Part shown: piece after piece, positions 25,438 through 33,673 of the stretch
Layout of the letters: each line of letters begins with the position of its first letter
How positions within the stretch are numbered: the stretch's first letter is position 1
From: an uncultured Actinomycetes bacterium
Lineage (GTDB): Bacteria > Actinomycetota > Actinomycetes > Mycobacteriales > Nakamurellaceae
Direction of reading: 5' to 3'
NCBI GenBank assembly: GCA_937926105.1
Contig: CALANS010000191.1
Location: 1 to 40,441 of the forward strand
Length of the DNA stretch: 40,441 bases
Position numbers and translations under genes: made by a program
The notes under the pieces: model-generated
Told to the model about the DNA's origin: nothing
The model's input: the letters and a program-made list of their open reading frames with translations, nothing else
The model's database searches: none

Positions 25438-28400
25438 TCATCGCGGCGTGCTGGTGGTGACGTACTGGTCGTAGCCGTACAGCGATGCGGCCATGGAACC
25501 GCGGGTGACGGTGTCGGTAGGCCCGAACTCGTCGCCGGTGGCAATGTCCGCGTCGGCGGCCCACGCGATGGCGCCGCAGAACTGGCTATCGGCCGGCACA
25601 TCCGGGAACGGCGACCCGGTGCACGCCGGCGCCGCGTCACCGCCGTGGTCCAGCCGGTACAGGAACGCGGCCATGGTCTGCTGGGTGACGGCCTGGGTGG
25701 GGTGGAAGGTGCCGTCGGCGTAGCCGCTGGTCACGCCCTGGTCTTTGAGCCAGGCGATGGCACCGCAGAAGGTGTTGTCCACGGGCACGTCGTCGAACGG
25801 TGCCGTCGTGCACTCCGGCGCCGAGTCCCCGTCGTGCGCGTACCGATACAGGAACGCGGCCATGGTCTGCCGGGTCACCGGGCGCTCCGGATGGAAGAAG
25901 GTGTCAGTGTATCCGGTGGTGATGCCCCGGTCGGCGATCCAGGCGATGGCGCCGCAGTTCGGGTCGTCGACGGGCACGTCCGGGAACGGCGCCGCGGTGC
26001 AGCCCGGCAGCGTCCAGGTCCAGCCGGCGTACAGCGTCACCGGCACCGCGGTGCCGTCGCTGCTGGCGTCGCTGACGCTGCTGTCGTCGCCCAACGGACT
26101 GCCCGTCGTGTGCTGGTCGCGATACCAGCCGGCGAAGGTCCTGCCCTCCATCACCGGGGCGTCCAGGTCGGCCAGCGACAGCTCAGCGCCGCCGAAACTG
26201 GCCGCGTACAACGGGATGTCGGCCGGCGTTCCGGTGGCGTTGCCCGCGTCGAAGCTAACCGCATAGTGGTGGTCGGTCACGGTCAGCCCGTCACCGATAT
26301 GCACGCCGTGCGTGACGGATCCGCCGTTGTCGACGGTGCCGGTGCCGGTGCCGGTCACGGTGCCGGCACCGTCGATGGTGCCGGTGTTCGTCACCGTGAC
26401 GCCGGACGGGATGGTGACGGTGTTGTCGGCCGGGATGGTCAGGCTGCCGGCGTTGGACAGCGAGCCGAAGTCGGTGCCGTCCGACCCCGCCCCGACGGCA
26501 CTCCCCGAGGAACTGGACGCCGTCACCGTGGCGCCGGCCGCGATCGTCAGATCGGCGCCCGGTTGTGAGCTGCCGCCGCCGATGCCGGCGCCCCACCAAC
26601 CGCGGTCGTCGTTGAACTGGGTGTTCGTGGCCGTGGCGACGACCGTGCCGCCCAGGATGTCGATGGTGGCGACGGTGCCCTGCTCGGTGTACGCCGTGTA
26701 CCCGGTGCCGATGCCGGCGCCCGCTCCGGCGGAGCTGGCCGTCACCTTCGCATCACCGCTGATGGTGATCTTCGGACCGGACCGGGCGTAGAACGCGCTG
26801 CCGATGCCCGCGCCGCTCCCGGTGCTCTCGGCCACGACGGTGCCGCCGGAGATGTCGATGGTGATGCCGGTGGATCCCGATCCCGAGCTGCCGATCGCCG
26901 AGCCGCCGCGGTTGCCGGTGGCGTGCACCTCGCCGCCGGTGATCGTCACCGAACTGCTGGCGGCGCCGTCACCGCTGCCCAGGCCGGCGTCGCCGGTGGC
27001 GTAGACGGTGCCGCCGGTGATGGTGACGTCGCCGCTGGTGTCCAGCCCGCCGCCGATGGCGGCGCACTCGCCGGCGCAGCTGGCGTAGACGGTGCCGTGG
27101 TGGATCGTGATCGGCGAGGGGTGGTCGCCGATGTTGCTGTTGCCGCCGTTGCCGCCGATACCCGGCGAGTAGCTGGTTCCCGTCGCATGCACCGTGCCGC
27201 CGTTGATGGTGACCGGGCCGCCGTTGTCTCCGGTGCCGCCGCCGATTCCGGCGCCGCCGTCCGGTCCGCCGGACGCGGTGATGTCGCCGCCATTGATGAT
27301 CACGGCGCCCTTGGTGCCGCGCAGGTACACACCGATGCCGGCGGCGTAGCCACCGCCGGTCGCGGTCAGCGTGCCGCCGGTACCGCTGTCATCGATGGTC
27401 AGGGTGGAATCCGGGCCGAGAGTGATGCCGGGGTAGGCGTACCCGCCGGTGGTGTCCAGGCTGTGCCCGGCCAGGTCGAGTGTCACCGCCAGGCCGGCGG
27501 GGACGGCGAGCGCCGGGTCCTGCGGCGTGGAGGTCAGGTCGCCGCACAGCGTGACGGTGGCACCGTCGGTGGCCGAGGCGAAGGCCAGGGCGAGAGTGGC
27601 CGGGGTGCAGTCGTCCACGGAATCCCAGCGGGCGTAGACGGTTTGGCCGTTAGCGGGCGCGCCGCCGTCGGCCCGGCTGCCACCCGTGGCGGCGTCGAAC
27701 CAGCCGGACAGGACGTAGCCGGTGCGGGTGGGCCACGGCTGCGGCAGGTCGTCGATGGCGCCGATGGCGCTGCCGACGGTGTCGGTGTGGACGGTGACGG
27801 GGGACGGGTCGGCGCCGCCGTTGGCGCTGAGGATCACCGTGCCGTCGTGGCCGCTGTTGCTGGCCCAGTCGGCGCCCGTGTCGCCGTCGGCTCCGTTGTC
27901 GCCGGAGGTGCTGCCGGCGCCGCCGTCACCGGCACTGCCGCCCGCACCACCGACCAGGTTGCTGGTCCCGCCGGCCTCGACCAGGTCGCCATCGTTGGCG
28001 ATGGCGCCGCCGCCGGTGCCGCCCATTCCGCCGTTGCCGCCGATGGCGCCGGGACCGTCGGTGAGGGCCGTGCCGCCGGTGCCGCCGGTTCCGCCGGCCC
28101 CGCCGATGACGCTGAGGTCCGCGTCGAACAGCACCAGGGTGCCGCCGTTGGTGATGGCCGTGCCGCCGGCGCCGCCGGCCCCACCGTTGCCGCCGGCGAC
28201 CCCGACCACGTCGGGATCCACTCCGGCGCCGCCGGCGCCCGCCGCGCCACCGGCCGCCGTGACGGTGGCCGAGGTCAGGGTCAGGGTCCCCGTGTTGTAG
28301 ACGGCGGGAACTGCGCTGCCGCCGTTCCCGCCGTCGGGAGCCGCGACGGTGCCGTCCGTGCCATCGGCGGCGGCCCCGCCGGTCACGCTCAGGGTGCCGC

Positions 28401-28800
28401 CCTCGATGGTCAGGGTGCCGCTATTGCTCAGGGCGATCTGTTTGAACAGCTCGGCGGGGTCGCCGGGGGTCGGTGTCGTCGCGGCCTCGCCGGTGACGGA
28501 GAGCCGGTGGCCGGCCAGGTGAACCGTCAGGCTGGCGCCCCCGGCCAGGGACAGGGTCTGCGCGACGGTGACGTCGCTGGTCAGGGTGATCGAGCCGCCG
28601 ACGGAGCCCGGATCGGCGAAGGCATCGATGACATTCTGCCCGGTGGTCTCGGCTGCGGCGGTTAGGGCCGGACCGATCAGCGTGCCGAGCGCGGCGGCAG
28701 TGACGGTGGCCAGTGCGGCGGCGCCGAACCGTCGGACCGGACTGGTGTGGCGCGATACCTTGCGCGTGGGCATCGTGGCGCTGTGCATGGTCGATCGCAT
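25438..28800 (-). CDS. secreted Gly-rich / InlB-repeat surface protein with C-terminal SLH-like repeats
   Basis: The 1120-residue surface protein has a signal peptide (about 1-50). A Gly-rich PGRS-like part rich in GGAGG and GGTGG (about 140-310) comes next. Then an InlB B-type (Listeria-Bacteroides) repeat ends in NGQTVYARW, and a long stretch of short beta-rich GG(T/D)(V/I) repeats reads like a carbohydrate-binding beta-helix (about 440-830). A second InlB-like unit (FAGWYRDQHTTGSPLGDD) precedes three C-terminal SLH-like repeats. The SLH block is nearly identical in DNA to that of the downstream gene. The ATG at 28800 follows a G-rich ribosome site. Upstream frame-open codons belong to the leader. 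Confidence 0.86.
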   Translation of the reverse strand: MRSTMHSATMPTRKVSRHTSPVRRFGAAALATVTAAALGTLIGPALTAAAETTGQNVIDAFADPGSVGGSITLTSDVTVAQTLSLAGGASLTVHLAGHRLSVTGEAATTPTPGDPAELFKQIALSNSGTLTIEGGTLSVTGGAAADGTDGTVAAPDGGNGGSAVPAVYNTGTLTLTSATVTAAGGAAGAGGAGVDPDVVGVAGGNGGAGGAGGTAITNGGTLVLFDADLSVIGGAGGTGGTGGTALTDGPGAIGGNGGMGGTGGGAIANDGDLVEAGGTSNLVGGAGGSAGDGGAGSTSGDNGADGDTGADWASNSGHDGTVILSANGGADPSPVTVHTDTVGSAIGAIDDLPQPWPTRTGYVLSGWFDAATGGSRADGGAPANGQTVYARWDSVDDCTPATLALAFASATDGATVTLCGDLTSTPQDPALAVPAGLAVTLDLAGHSLDTTGGYAYPGITLGPDSTLTIDDSGTGGTLTATGGGYAAGIGVYLRGTKGAVIINGGDITASGGPDGGAGIGGGTGDNGGPVTINGGTVHATGTSYSPGIGGNGGNSNIGDHPSPITIHHGTVYASCAGECAAIGGGLDTSGDVTITGGTVYATGDAGLGSGDGAASSSVTITGGEVHATGNRGGSAIGSSGSGSTGITIDISGGTVVAESTGSGAGIGSAFYARSGPKITISGDAKVTASSAGAGAGIGTGYTAYTEQGTVATIDILGGTVVATATNTQFNDDRGWWGAGIGGGSSQPGADLTIAAGATVTASSSSGSAVGAGSDGTDFGSLSNAGSLTIPADNTVTIPSGVTVTNTGTIDGAGTVTGTGTGTVDNGGSVTHGVHIGDGLTVTDHHYAVSFDAGNATGTPADIPLYAASFGGAELSLADLDAPVMEGRTFAGWYRDQHTTGSPLGDDSSVSDASSDGTAVPVTLYAGWTWTLPGCTAAPFPDVPVDDPNCGAIAWIADRGITTGYTDTFFHPERPVTRQTMAAFLYRYAHDGDSAPECTTAPFDDVPVDNTFCGAIAWLKDQGVTSGYADGTFHPTQAVTQQTMAAFLYRLDHGGDAAPACTGSPFPDVPADSQFCGAIAWAADADIATGDEFGPTDTVTRGSMAASLYGYDQYVTTSTPR

Positions 28801-29014
28801 AGTGGAACCGCCCCCCGTGTAGCCGTGTGCCGGCGCGGCTGGTGGCCGACGCCGCCCCCGGTCGACGGGCGTCCGGTCCGCCGGGCCGAGGGTGCCGCGA
28901 GAGCACCGAATGGACAGCCCGGGGAGGGTCACAAGCCGTGCACGCTCACCCTGCGTTACATCCTGACACAATGCGCAAACTGAAGATAGGGCGGGAGGGT
29001 GACTTCGTTGGTCG

Positions 29015-29764
29015 TCAGGGTCGATCGGTGCGTTCGATCGGCAGGCGATGACGAACGGATCGGGCGAGCGCGACGCCCATGATGAGCAAGATCGCGGCGA
29101 TCAACAGGTGGTCCGCGGCGGCGAACCCGGTGTTCGGGAGGGGATCGTCGGATGAGGGCTGGGTAGGCGCGGGCCCGTTGGGCCCGGCCGGGATGGTCGT
29201 CATGGCCTGGCCGAGGGTGACGGCCAGCGCGAAGGCGAAAGCGCCGGTGCGTTCGGTGGCGCGGGCAGGTATTTCGACGGTGACGGGGATCCGGACGGTG
29301 GCACGCGGCGCGAGTCGAGTGGTCGGGAGCAGGATGGCGCCGGTGGTGGGGCTACTGGCTGTCTTTCCGGCTCCGACGGTGAGCGTCAGCGCGCCCGAAC
29401 CGACCAGTCCGGGCGCGGCCAGGCGGATGGTCAGGTCGGTCGGGTCGGGAGAGGCGTTGCGGATCCATAGATCGGCGGTGACGGGGCGGCCGGGAACGAG
29501 TCGTGGGTGGGCGAACAGCGATCCCGGGTTTCCGGAGAAGTGCATGCCGTCGGTGGACAGGGACAGCCGAACGGTTCCGGTTGGGTGTGCGGCAGAGGGG
29601 GCCGGGGTGGTGGGCGGCGCCGTCGATGCGGTGGCGGCGGGTGCGGTGGCGATTGCGACGCACACGGCGGTGACGAGCATCGGGACGAAGACCCCTGCGG
29701 TGGCACGGGAAACCGTATGTGCCACCGACAGTGTGGCGGCGGCGAACCGAGCGAGCCATCTCAT
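29015..29764 (-). CDS. LPNTG-anchored surface protein of the fibre operon
   Basis: This 249-residue protein has an N-terminal hydrophobic export segment (about 22-47) and a Thr/Pro/Ala-rich spacer. An Ig-like or NEW3-like beta domain (about 65-190) contains PGRPVTADLWIRNASPD. A classic sortase signal ends it: LPNTG (209-213), a hydrophobic helix (216-235) and basic tail RSVRHR. Sortase would link it to peptidoglycan, making it a possible wall anchor for the fibre made by the upstream TasA-like subunit (inference). The ATG at 29764 overlaps the signal peptidase stop (ATGA). No sortase gene is in the window. Confidence 0.85.
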   Translation of the reverse strand: MRWLARFAAATLSVAHTVSRATAGVFVPMLVTAVCVAIATAPAATASTAPPTTPAPSAAHPTGTVRLSLSTDGMHFSGNPGSLFAHPRLVPGRPVTADLWIRNASPDPTDLTIRLAAPGLVGSGALTLTVGAGKTASSPTTGAILLPTTRLAPRATVRIPVTVEIPARATERTGAFAFALAVTLGQAMTTIPAGPNGPAPTQPSSDDPLPNTGFAAADHLLIAAILLIMGVALARSVRHRLPIERTDRP

Positions 29765-30399
29765 GAGAGCGCGCTGTCTCGGTCTGGCATCGCGGTTGCC
29801 CGCGCGGCGCGATGCCGTCCGTGCCCCGCGGTGTCCCGCCGGCGGGCCCGCAGCCCTCCGGTGACCTGCCACAGCCCGTAGCCGATCAGCAGCACCGCGA
29901 CGGCGGCCACGCCGAGCCGCTTGCCGTCCGAGGGCAGCAGCGTAGTGATCCGCCCGACCAGCGGCGCGTGGTAGAGCAACACGCCACGAACCTGCTTGCC
30001 CAGCACCGGATCCGGGTCGGGCGTGGGGTTGTCGTCGCCCTGCGTGGTAAAGGCGACGGAGCCGTCGGAGGCGCGCTGCAGACCGACCACGCGGTGGGTG
30101 ACGAGTGTCGGGTCGTCGGGGTGCGGCATGAAGGTAATCACGTCGCCGAGTGCGATCGCGCGGAGTTGCTCCGGGGTGTCGACCGGGCGGACTACGATCT
30201 CCGAGCCGACCGGCAGCGTCGGCCGCATGGAGCCGGACAGCACCGTCAATGGCACCCAACCCATGACCTTGGGGATGACGATGAACGCCAACACGACCCC
30301 GGCGATCACCGTCAGCGCGGCCCAGGTCAGAATGCGCGCAGCGAGGCGGGCGGCGGATGAAAGCCGGTGCAGAGCCGACAGAATCGCTATGATACGCAT
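29761..30399 (-). CDS. sipW: SipW-like (ER/archaeal-type) signal peptidase I
   Basis: This 212-residue membrane protease has two membrane segments (about 23-46 and 163-182). The catalytic Ser motif is SGSMRPTLPVGS (Ser57). THRVVG (His102) takes the place of the general-base Lys of ordinary bacterial leader peptidases, the hallmark of the SipW/ER type. GDDNPTPDPDP (121-131) supplies the acidic residues. In Bacillus, SipW processes TasA and TapA. Here the gene sits between a TasA-like subunit, a small secreted protein and an LPNTG protein, so it is probably dedicated to them. It overlaps its upstream neighbour by 13 bp and its downstream one by ATGA. Confidence 0.9.
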   Translation of the reverse strand: MRIIAILSALHRLSSAARLAARILTWAALTVIAGVVLAFIVIPKVMGWVPLTVLSGSMRPTLPVGSEIVVRPVDTPEQLRAIALGDVITFMPHPDDPTLVTHRVVGLQRASDGSVAFTTQGDDNPTPDPDPVLGKQVRGVLLYHAPLVGRITTLLPSDGKRLGVAAVAVLLIGYGLWQVTGGLRARRRDTAGHGRHRAARATAMPDRDSALS

Positions 30400-30869
30400 T
30401 GCACGGTGGCCAGTGGCAGAAGAGTGTAGGAGACCCGCTGACCCCCGCTGGCTGCGAATTCCACGCCGTTGATGACAGCTGTGACCGTGACTGTCAGCGT
30501 TGTTGATGTCAACCCGCCGAGTAGCCCGTCTAGCAATCCGGCGCTGACTGTCCAGGATCGGACGGATTCACCGACCTCTGCGGCTGGCGCAGCTGACGGT
30601 GTCGAGCCGGAACGAGCAAGATATACCCGGAATTCTGCTGCACGTTGGTACGTCCAGTCCCAGGTGATCTTGGATGTGCCGCCGACCAGACCGAGAGTGA
30701 GTCCGGAGACGTTTTCGCATTTGGTGATGGTGGGCGCCGGCGGCACGTCGAATTGGATCGTCGGGCCGGGCACCGTGACGCGGGCCCGCCAGGCGGCTTG
30801 GGCGACCGTCGCCGGCAACAGGGCGAGCGCGAGCAGCACCAGCACCGCGATGGTGACGCTACGTCTCAT
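30387..30869 (-). CDS. small secreted protein of the SipW operon, function unknown
   Basis: This 160-residue protein has a signal peptide (1-25, ending TVAQA) and a single beta-rich domain. Within it are a fibronectin-like WDWTYQRAAEFRVYLARSGS segment and a Cys pair, one near the start (TKCENVSG) and one at the C terminus (VQCVS). I do not recognise a family. Its place after the TasA-like gene and before sipW parallels an accessory subunit such as TapA, but no sequence similarity was seen. The stop lies inside the sipW start region (13-bp overlap). Confidence 0.75.
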   Translation of the reverse strand: MRRSVTIAVLVLLALALLPATVAQAAWRARVTVPGPTIQFDVPPAPTITKCENVSGLTLGLVGGTSKITWDWTYQRAAEFRVYLARSGSTPSAAPAAEVGESVRSWTVSAGLLDGLLGGLTSTTLTVTVTAVINGVEFAASGGQRVSYTLLPLATVQCVS

Positions 30870-30889
30870 GCCGTGGCCTCGATTGCTGG

Positions 30890-30935
30890 TGTCGGGTCGC
30901 CCGCCGGGCGACGTGGCGCGGCGGGCGACCCGACA
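30890..30935 (-). terminator. strong hairpin after the TasA-like gene (partial terminator)
   Basis: A perfect 17-bp GC-rich inverted repeat (30890-30906 with 30919-30935, 12-nt loop) lies 13 bp after the stop of the TasA-like gene and 20 bp before the next start. There is no U-tract. Such a hairpin would limit read-through and protect the upstream mRNA, giving excess of the major subunit over the accessory genes. Confidence 0.7.
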
Positions 30936-30948
30936 GGACCGCGTCGCG

Positions 30949-31521
30949 TCAGCTGGCGACCTGATCCAGGGTGAACTTCAGCGCCCCGAGGTCTACGGAC
31001 TCTCCCTGCGCAACCTGGTCGGCAGTGTCCTGGGGGAACGTGATGGTCAGCGTCGCCGCCAGGGCGGAGTCCGTGGTTGCATCGATATCGAAGGTGTTGT
31101 CGGCGACCGGGTCCTTCTGCGGTGTATGCCCGCCCCCACTTGCCACGGACAGCTCGCTGTTTGCCTTCACGATGGCGAGCAGGTCCGTGTCGCCGCTGGA
31201 CAGGCCGGACAGGTCAACGGACAGGTCGGCGTGCAGATCGTCGCCAATAGCGGTCACGGTCAGGCTGGTGTTCAGCTGCAGGATGTCACCGGGAACGATG
31301 TGGTACGTGGTGATGTCGTCAATGGGCACCGGATTAGCAGGATCGTTGATGTTTGCCCACGTCGAGGTGCCGTTGACGGTCACATCCAGTTGGCCGGAAT
31401 TGAGGGTGCCGGCGTCGACGGTTTGGCTGTCCGACCAGAGGGCGAAGGTGCCGCCCCCGATGAGCAGCGCCAGACCGAGACCGCCCGCGATCAGGCCCTT
31501 GGTCACCTTGCTGATGTGCAT
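30949..31521 (-). CDS. TasA/camelysin-like protein with SipW-type signal peptide
   Basis: This 190-residue protein has the alternate signal peptide seen in SipW substrates: a short basic start (MHISKVTKG), a glycine-rich hydrophobic core (GLGLALLIGGGTFALWSDS) and then DAGTLNSGQLDVTVNG. The remainder is beta-rich and Asp/Thr-rich with no Cys, as in TasA and camelysin. Such proteins form extracellular fibres or are cell-surface proteins. It is the first gene of a four-gene operon with its presumed peptidase. The ATG at 31521 has AAAGGA 8 nt upstream; the longer open frame has no ribosome site. Filament formation is inference. Confidence 0.85.
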   Translation of the reverse strand: MHISKVTKGLIAGGLGLALLIGGGTFALWSDSQTVDAGTLNSGQLDVTVNGTSTWANINDPANPVPIDDITTYHIVPGDILQLNTSLTVTAIGDDLHADLSVDLSGLSSGDTDLLAIVKANSELSVASGGGHTPQKDPVADNTFDIDATTDSALAATLTITFPQDTADQVAQGESVDLGALKFTLDQVAS

Positions 31522-31820
31522 GAGCGTCGTCCTTTCACCAGGATCAAGTGGGGAGAGGACGTCGACCCGGGCCCCGATCACAGCGCGACAACCTCGACCA
31601 CACAGGGTAAGGGAACACGCGCGCTGAGCGGTGCGCCTTCGGGCTCCGCGCGGGGCGTGCATCACCACACACGGTGATGTCATCGATCGAACACCGTCAC
31701 CGTCGAGTGATTGGCATGGCCGTCAGCGGATTTTCGCGCGGGCAGACCCCCGCGGGTAGTCGGTGCGTTACCCGTCCGTGTTGCGCCGCGCACCCCCGGG
31801 TGAAATCTCTGGCGGGGCCG
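31522..31820. other. control region of the fibre operon
   Basis: This stretch lies between the TasA-like start and the PAP2 stop. It holds the dyad at 31660-31679 and several GC-rich small hairpins. No convincing -35/-10 pair or open frame was found. Confidence 0.5.
31660..31679. promoter_or_regulatory. operator-like dyad upstream of the TasA-like gene
   Basis: CATCACC and GGTGATG form a perfect 7-bp dyad with a 6-bp ACACAC spacer, 140 bp upstream of the fibre operon start and 140 bp past the PAP2 stop. It could be a binding site for a dimeric regulator or the end of the PAP2 transcript. Confidence 0.4.
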
Positions 31821-32657
31821 TCACCGTTGGCTTCGCCTTTGATCTCCCGTGCCATCGGACGGACCCCGACTCGTCCGGATCAGCCACGCGTCCGCGCCAC
31901 CATAGCGCCGCCGGTACCGCTCCCAGGCATGCGCGGCAGCTATCGAGATGCCGAGCAGCACCATGCTGCCGATCACGTCCAGTACGTAGTGGTTGCCGGT
32001 GGCGATCACGACCACCACCATCGCGCCGGGAAACAGCCACACCAGGAGCGCGAGCCGGGAGCGGCTGCCGCGCAACACCAGCCAGACCGCGTACGCGCAC
32101 AGGGCGGACCATCCAACGTGCAGACTCGGGAATGCCGAGAAGTGGTTCTGACCGTTGGACAGGTCCCGTGATGCCGCTCCGGCGATTGCGTCGTGTTCGG
32201 CGACGATGTCGACGATGCCGGGCAGCGCGAACCGTGGGGGAGACATCGGCAGCAGCCAGAACACCAGTAACGCCATGGCAGCCATCACGACCAGCGTCAC
32301 GCGCACCCGGCGATAGACCTCGGTGTGCCGGAACAGCAGCCACAGCAGGACGCCCGCGAGCGGCACGTAATACAGCCGGTAGTACCAGACGGCCGCGGCG
32401 ATCAGCACCGGGCTGCGCGCGAGCCAGCGGTTCGCCGACAGTTCGACGTCCAGCCCGAGCGGGCGCTCCACGGATTGCAGGGTGTGTGCATTGGCCGTCG
32501 CCCTGGCGACGTCGGTGCCGGCCAGGTTGTGCAGCCACCAATACAGGCCGATGACCACGATCAGCCCGGCCAGCTCGATCGTCGGCTCGCGCCAGCCCGG
32601 CCGGCGAACCGGGGTCGCTTGGCCGTGCGGCCCGGCCAGGACCGTGTCGTCACCCAC
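31821..32657 (-). CDS. PAP2-superfamily membrane phosphatase/phosphotransferase
   Basis: This 278-residue integral membrane protein has about six helices. PAP2 motifs are present: FSAFPSLHVGWS, with the first catalytic His, and ATGNHYVLDVIGS, with the second. Spacing and the missing first KxxxxxxRP box resemble the PAP2_3 (Aur1/inositolphosphotransferase-like) branch. These enzymes act on lipid phosphates or transfer head groups at the membrane. The substrate is unknown; neighbours suggest an envelope role. The start is the GTG at 32657. It lacks a strong ribosome site, so it is only probable. Confidence 0.87.
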   Translation of the reverse strand: MGDDTVLAGPHGQATPVRRPGWREPTIELAGLIVVIGLYWWLHNLAGTDVARATANAHTLQSVERPLGLDVELSANRWLARSPVLIAAAVWYYRLYYVPLAGVLLWLLFRHTEVYRRVRVTLVVMAAMALLVFWLLPMSPPRFALPGIVDIVAEHDAIAGAASRDLSNGQNHFSAFPSLHVGWSALCAYAVWLVLRGSRSRLALLVWLFPGAMVVVVIATGNHYVLDVIGSMVLLGISIAAAHAWERYRRRYGGADAWLIRTSRGPSDGTGDQRRSQR

Positions 32658-32677
32658 CAGCAGCGCCGCCCGGCTCG

Positions 32678-32693
32678 ATCATCGGTCGATGAT
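32678..32693. promoter_or_regulatory. dyad upstream of the PAP2 gene
   Basis: ATCATCG and CGATGAT are separated by GT, a 16-bp dyad starting 21 bp upstream of the PAP2 GTG. TATCAT on the reverse strand (32694-32689) within it could be a -10 box. No good -35 was seen, so a repressor site is possible but unproven. Confidence 0.35.
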
Positions 32694-32733
32694 AGGTGCC
32701 CGCGCGCTCCGGCACGGAGAACCTCGAACGCCG

Positions 32734-32777
32734 GCTGTCCGTTTTGTCGTAGCACGTGCTACGACAAAACGGACAGC
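32734..32777. repeat. perfect 44-bp palindrome (22-bp arms, no spacer)
   Basis: Every base from 32734 to 32755 pairs with 32756 to 32777; the centre is AGCACGTGCT and each arm carries a four-base A or T run. It lies about 145 bp after the stop of the broken gene and about 75 bp before the PAP2 start. Likely a loopless terminator or cruciform-forming site. A protein-binding or recombination site cannot be excluded. Confidence 0.95.
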
Positions 32778-32921
32778 ATATGGTGGGAGCCGATCGATCT
32801 GGGTGCGCGGTTGTTGCGACTTGGGAACGACGCCGTTGGGGGCGTCCGGTCGGTCACAGCACCGTACCCAGTGACGTCCGAGGTCAAGGGCGATGCGATG
32901 GTGCGCGCCGACAGCGAGTCG

Positions 32922-33584
32922 CTACCTGCTTCCGTCCGCCGTATAGCAGCGTGCCGAACCGTTGAGGTACAGCGTGTAGTCGTTGTCCGTGTTGACGCCC
33001 ACGGTAAAGGGGGAGCCGTCCAGTCGCGCCGTCATCGCCCCGATCTCGCCCTTGTACGACGTGCCATATTGAGCATCGGTGGCCGACTGGATGACGCGCA
33101 CCCGCGTGACGGTCAACATGTCTACGCTTTGGGTGTCCTCCGCGAACCGCAGAGTGATGGTGCGACACGATGTCCGCTGAGTCATCTCCAGCGCGGCATC
33201 CCAATTGGGTGGGATCGTCCATCCCGAAATGGCGGTGGCAAATATGTGGTCATTGACGGTGATGACGCCGTCCGTCGTCTCGCAGTAGGCGGCACCGCAC
33301 AGGGTGGAAACCGGCACCACGCCGTACATGTATGCCGGCACCGTCGAGCTCACCTTCACCACGGTCGTGCCCCGCGGGATGGCGACCCGGTAGGGGTAGA
33401 CACCCAGGTTCGATAACACTGGCGCTGGAATTGATCTGTTCATGCCGGTTTTGAGTGTCTGAATGGTCTTCCAGACCCGCGCGGACCTCACCTGGCGCCG
33501 GAACGCGACTGTCTGCCCGGACGACAGCCCGGTCGCCGAATACCTGAAGGTGGGGGCCCGCCCGGTGTTCAGCCGAGTGGCCAC
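32922..33584 (-). pseudogene. 3' part of a broken SLH surface-protein gene
   Basis: A 220-residue open frame can be read from a GTG at 33584, but there is no ribosome site or signal peptide. The frame is in fact open further up to an amber TAG at 33624-33626. Beyond that stop the same frame reads VTMQSLASFLHRGYLKG, the end of an SLH repeat. The piece is therefore the C-terminal part of a longer secreted protein. It is beta-rich with two or three Cys pairs (LCGAAYCETTDG); the domain is not recognised. It might still be expressed on its own, but nothing in the sequence supports that. Confidence 0.6.
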
Positions 33585-33673
33585 TCCATCCAGGCGAACG
33601 TAGAGGCCGGCGTGATATCCGAACTAGCCCTTGAGATATCCGCGATGCAGGAAGGATGCCAGGGATTGCATTG

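Noticed and set aside
26923..28665. 580-residue forward open frame opposite the Gly-rich protein
   Set aside because: Shadow of the GGNGG-coding strand; the product is Gly/Ala/Arg/Val-rich with no domain, and the reverse frame has signal peptide and SLH repeats.
31735..31756. Small GC-rich hairpin near the PAP2 end as an intrinsic terminator
   Set aside because: Stem of only 6 bp, and the PAP2 transcript would carry A rather than U residues after it.
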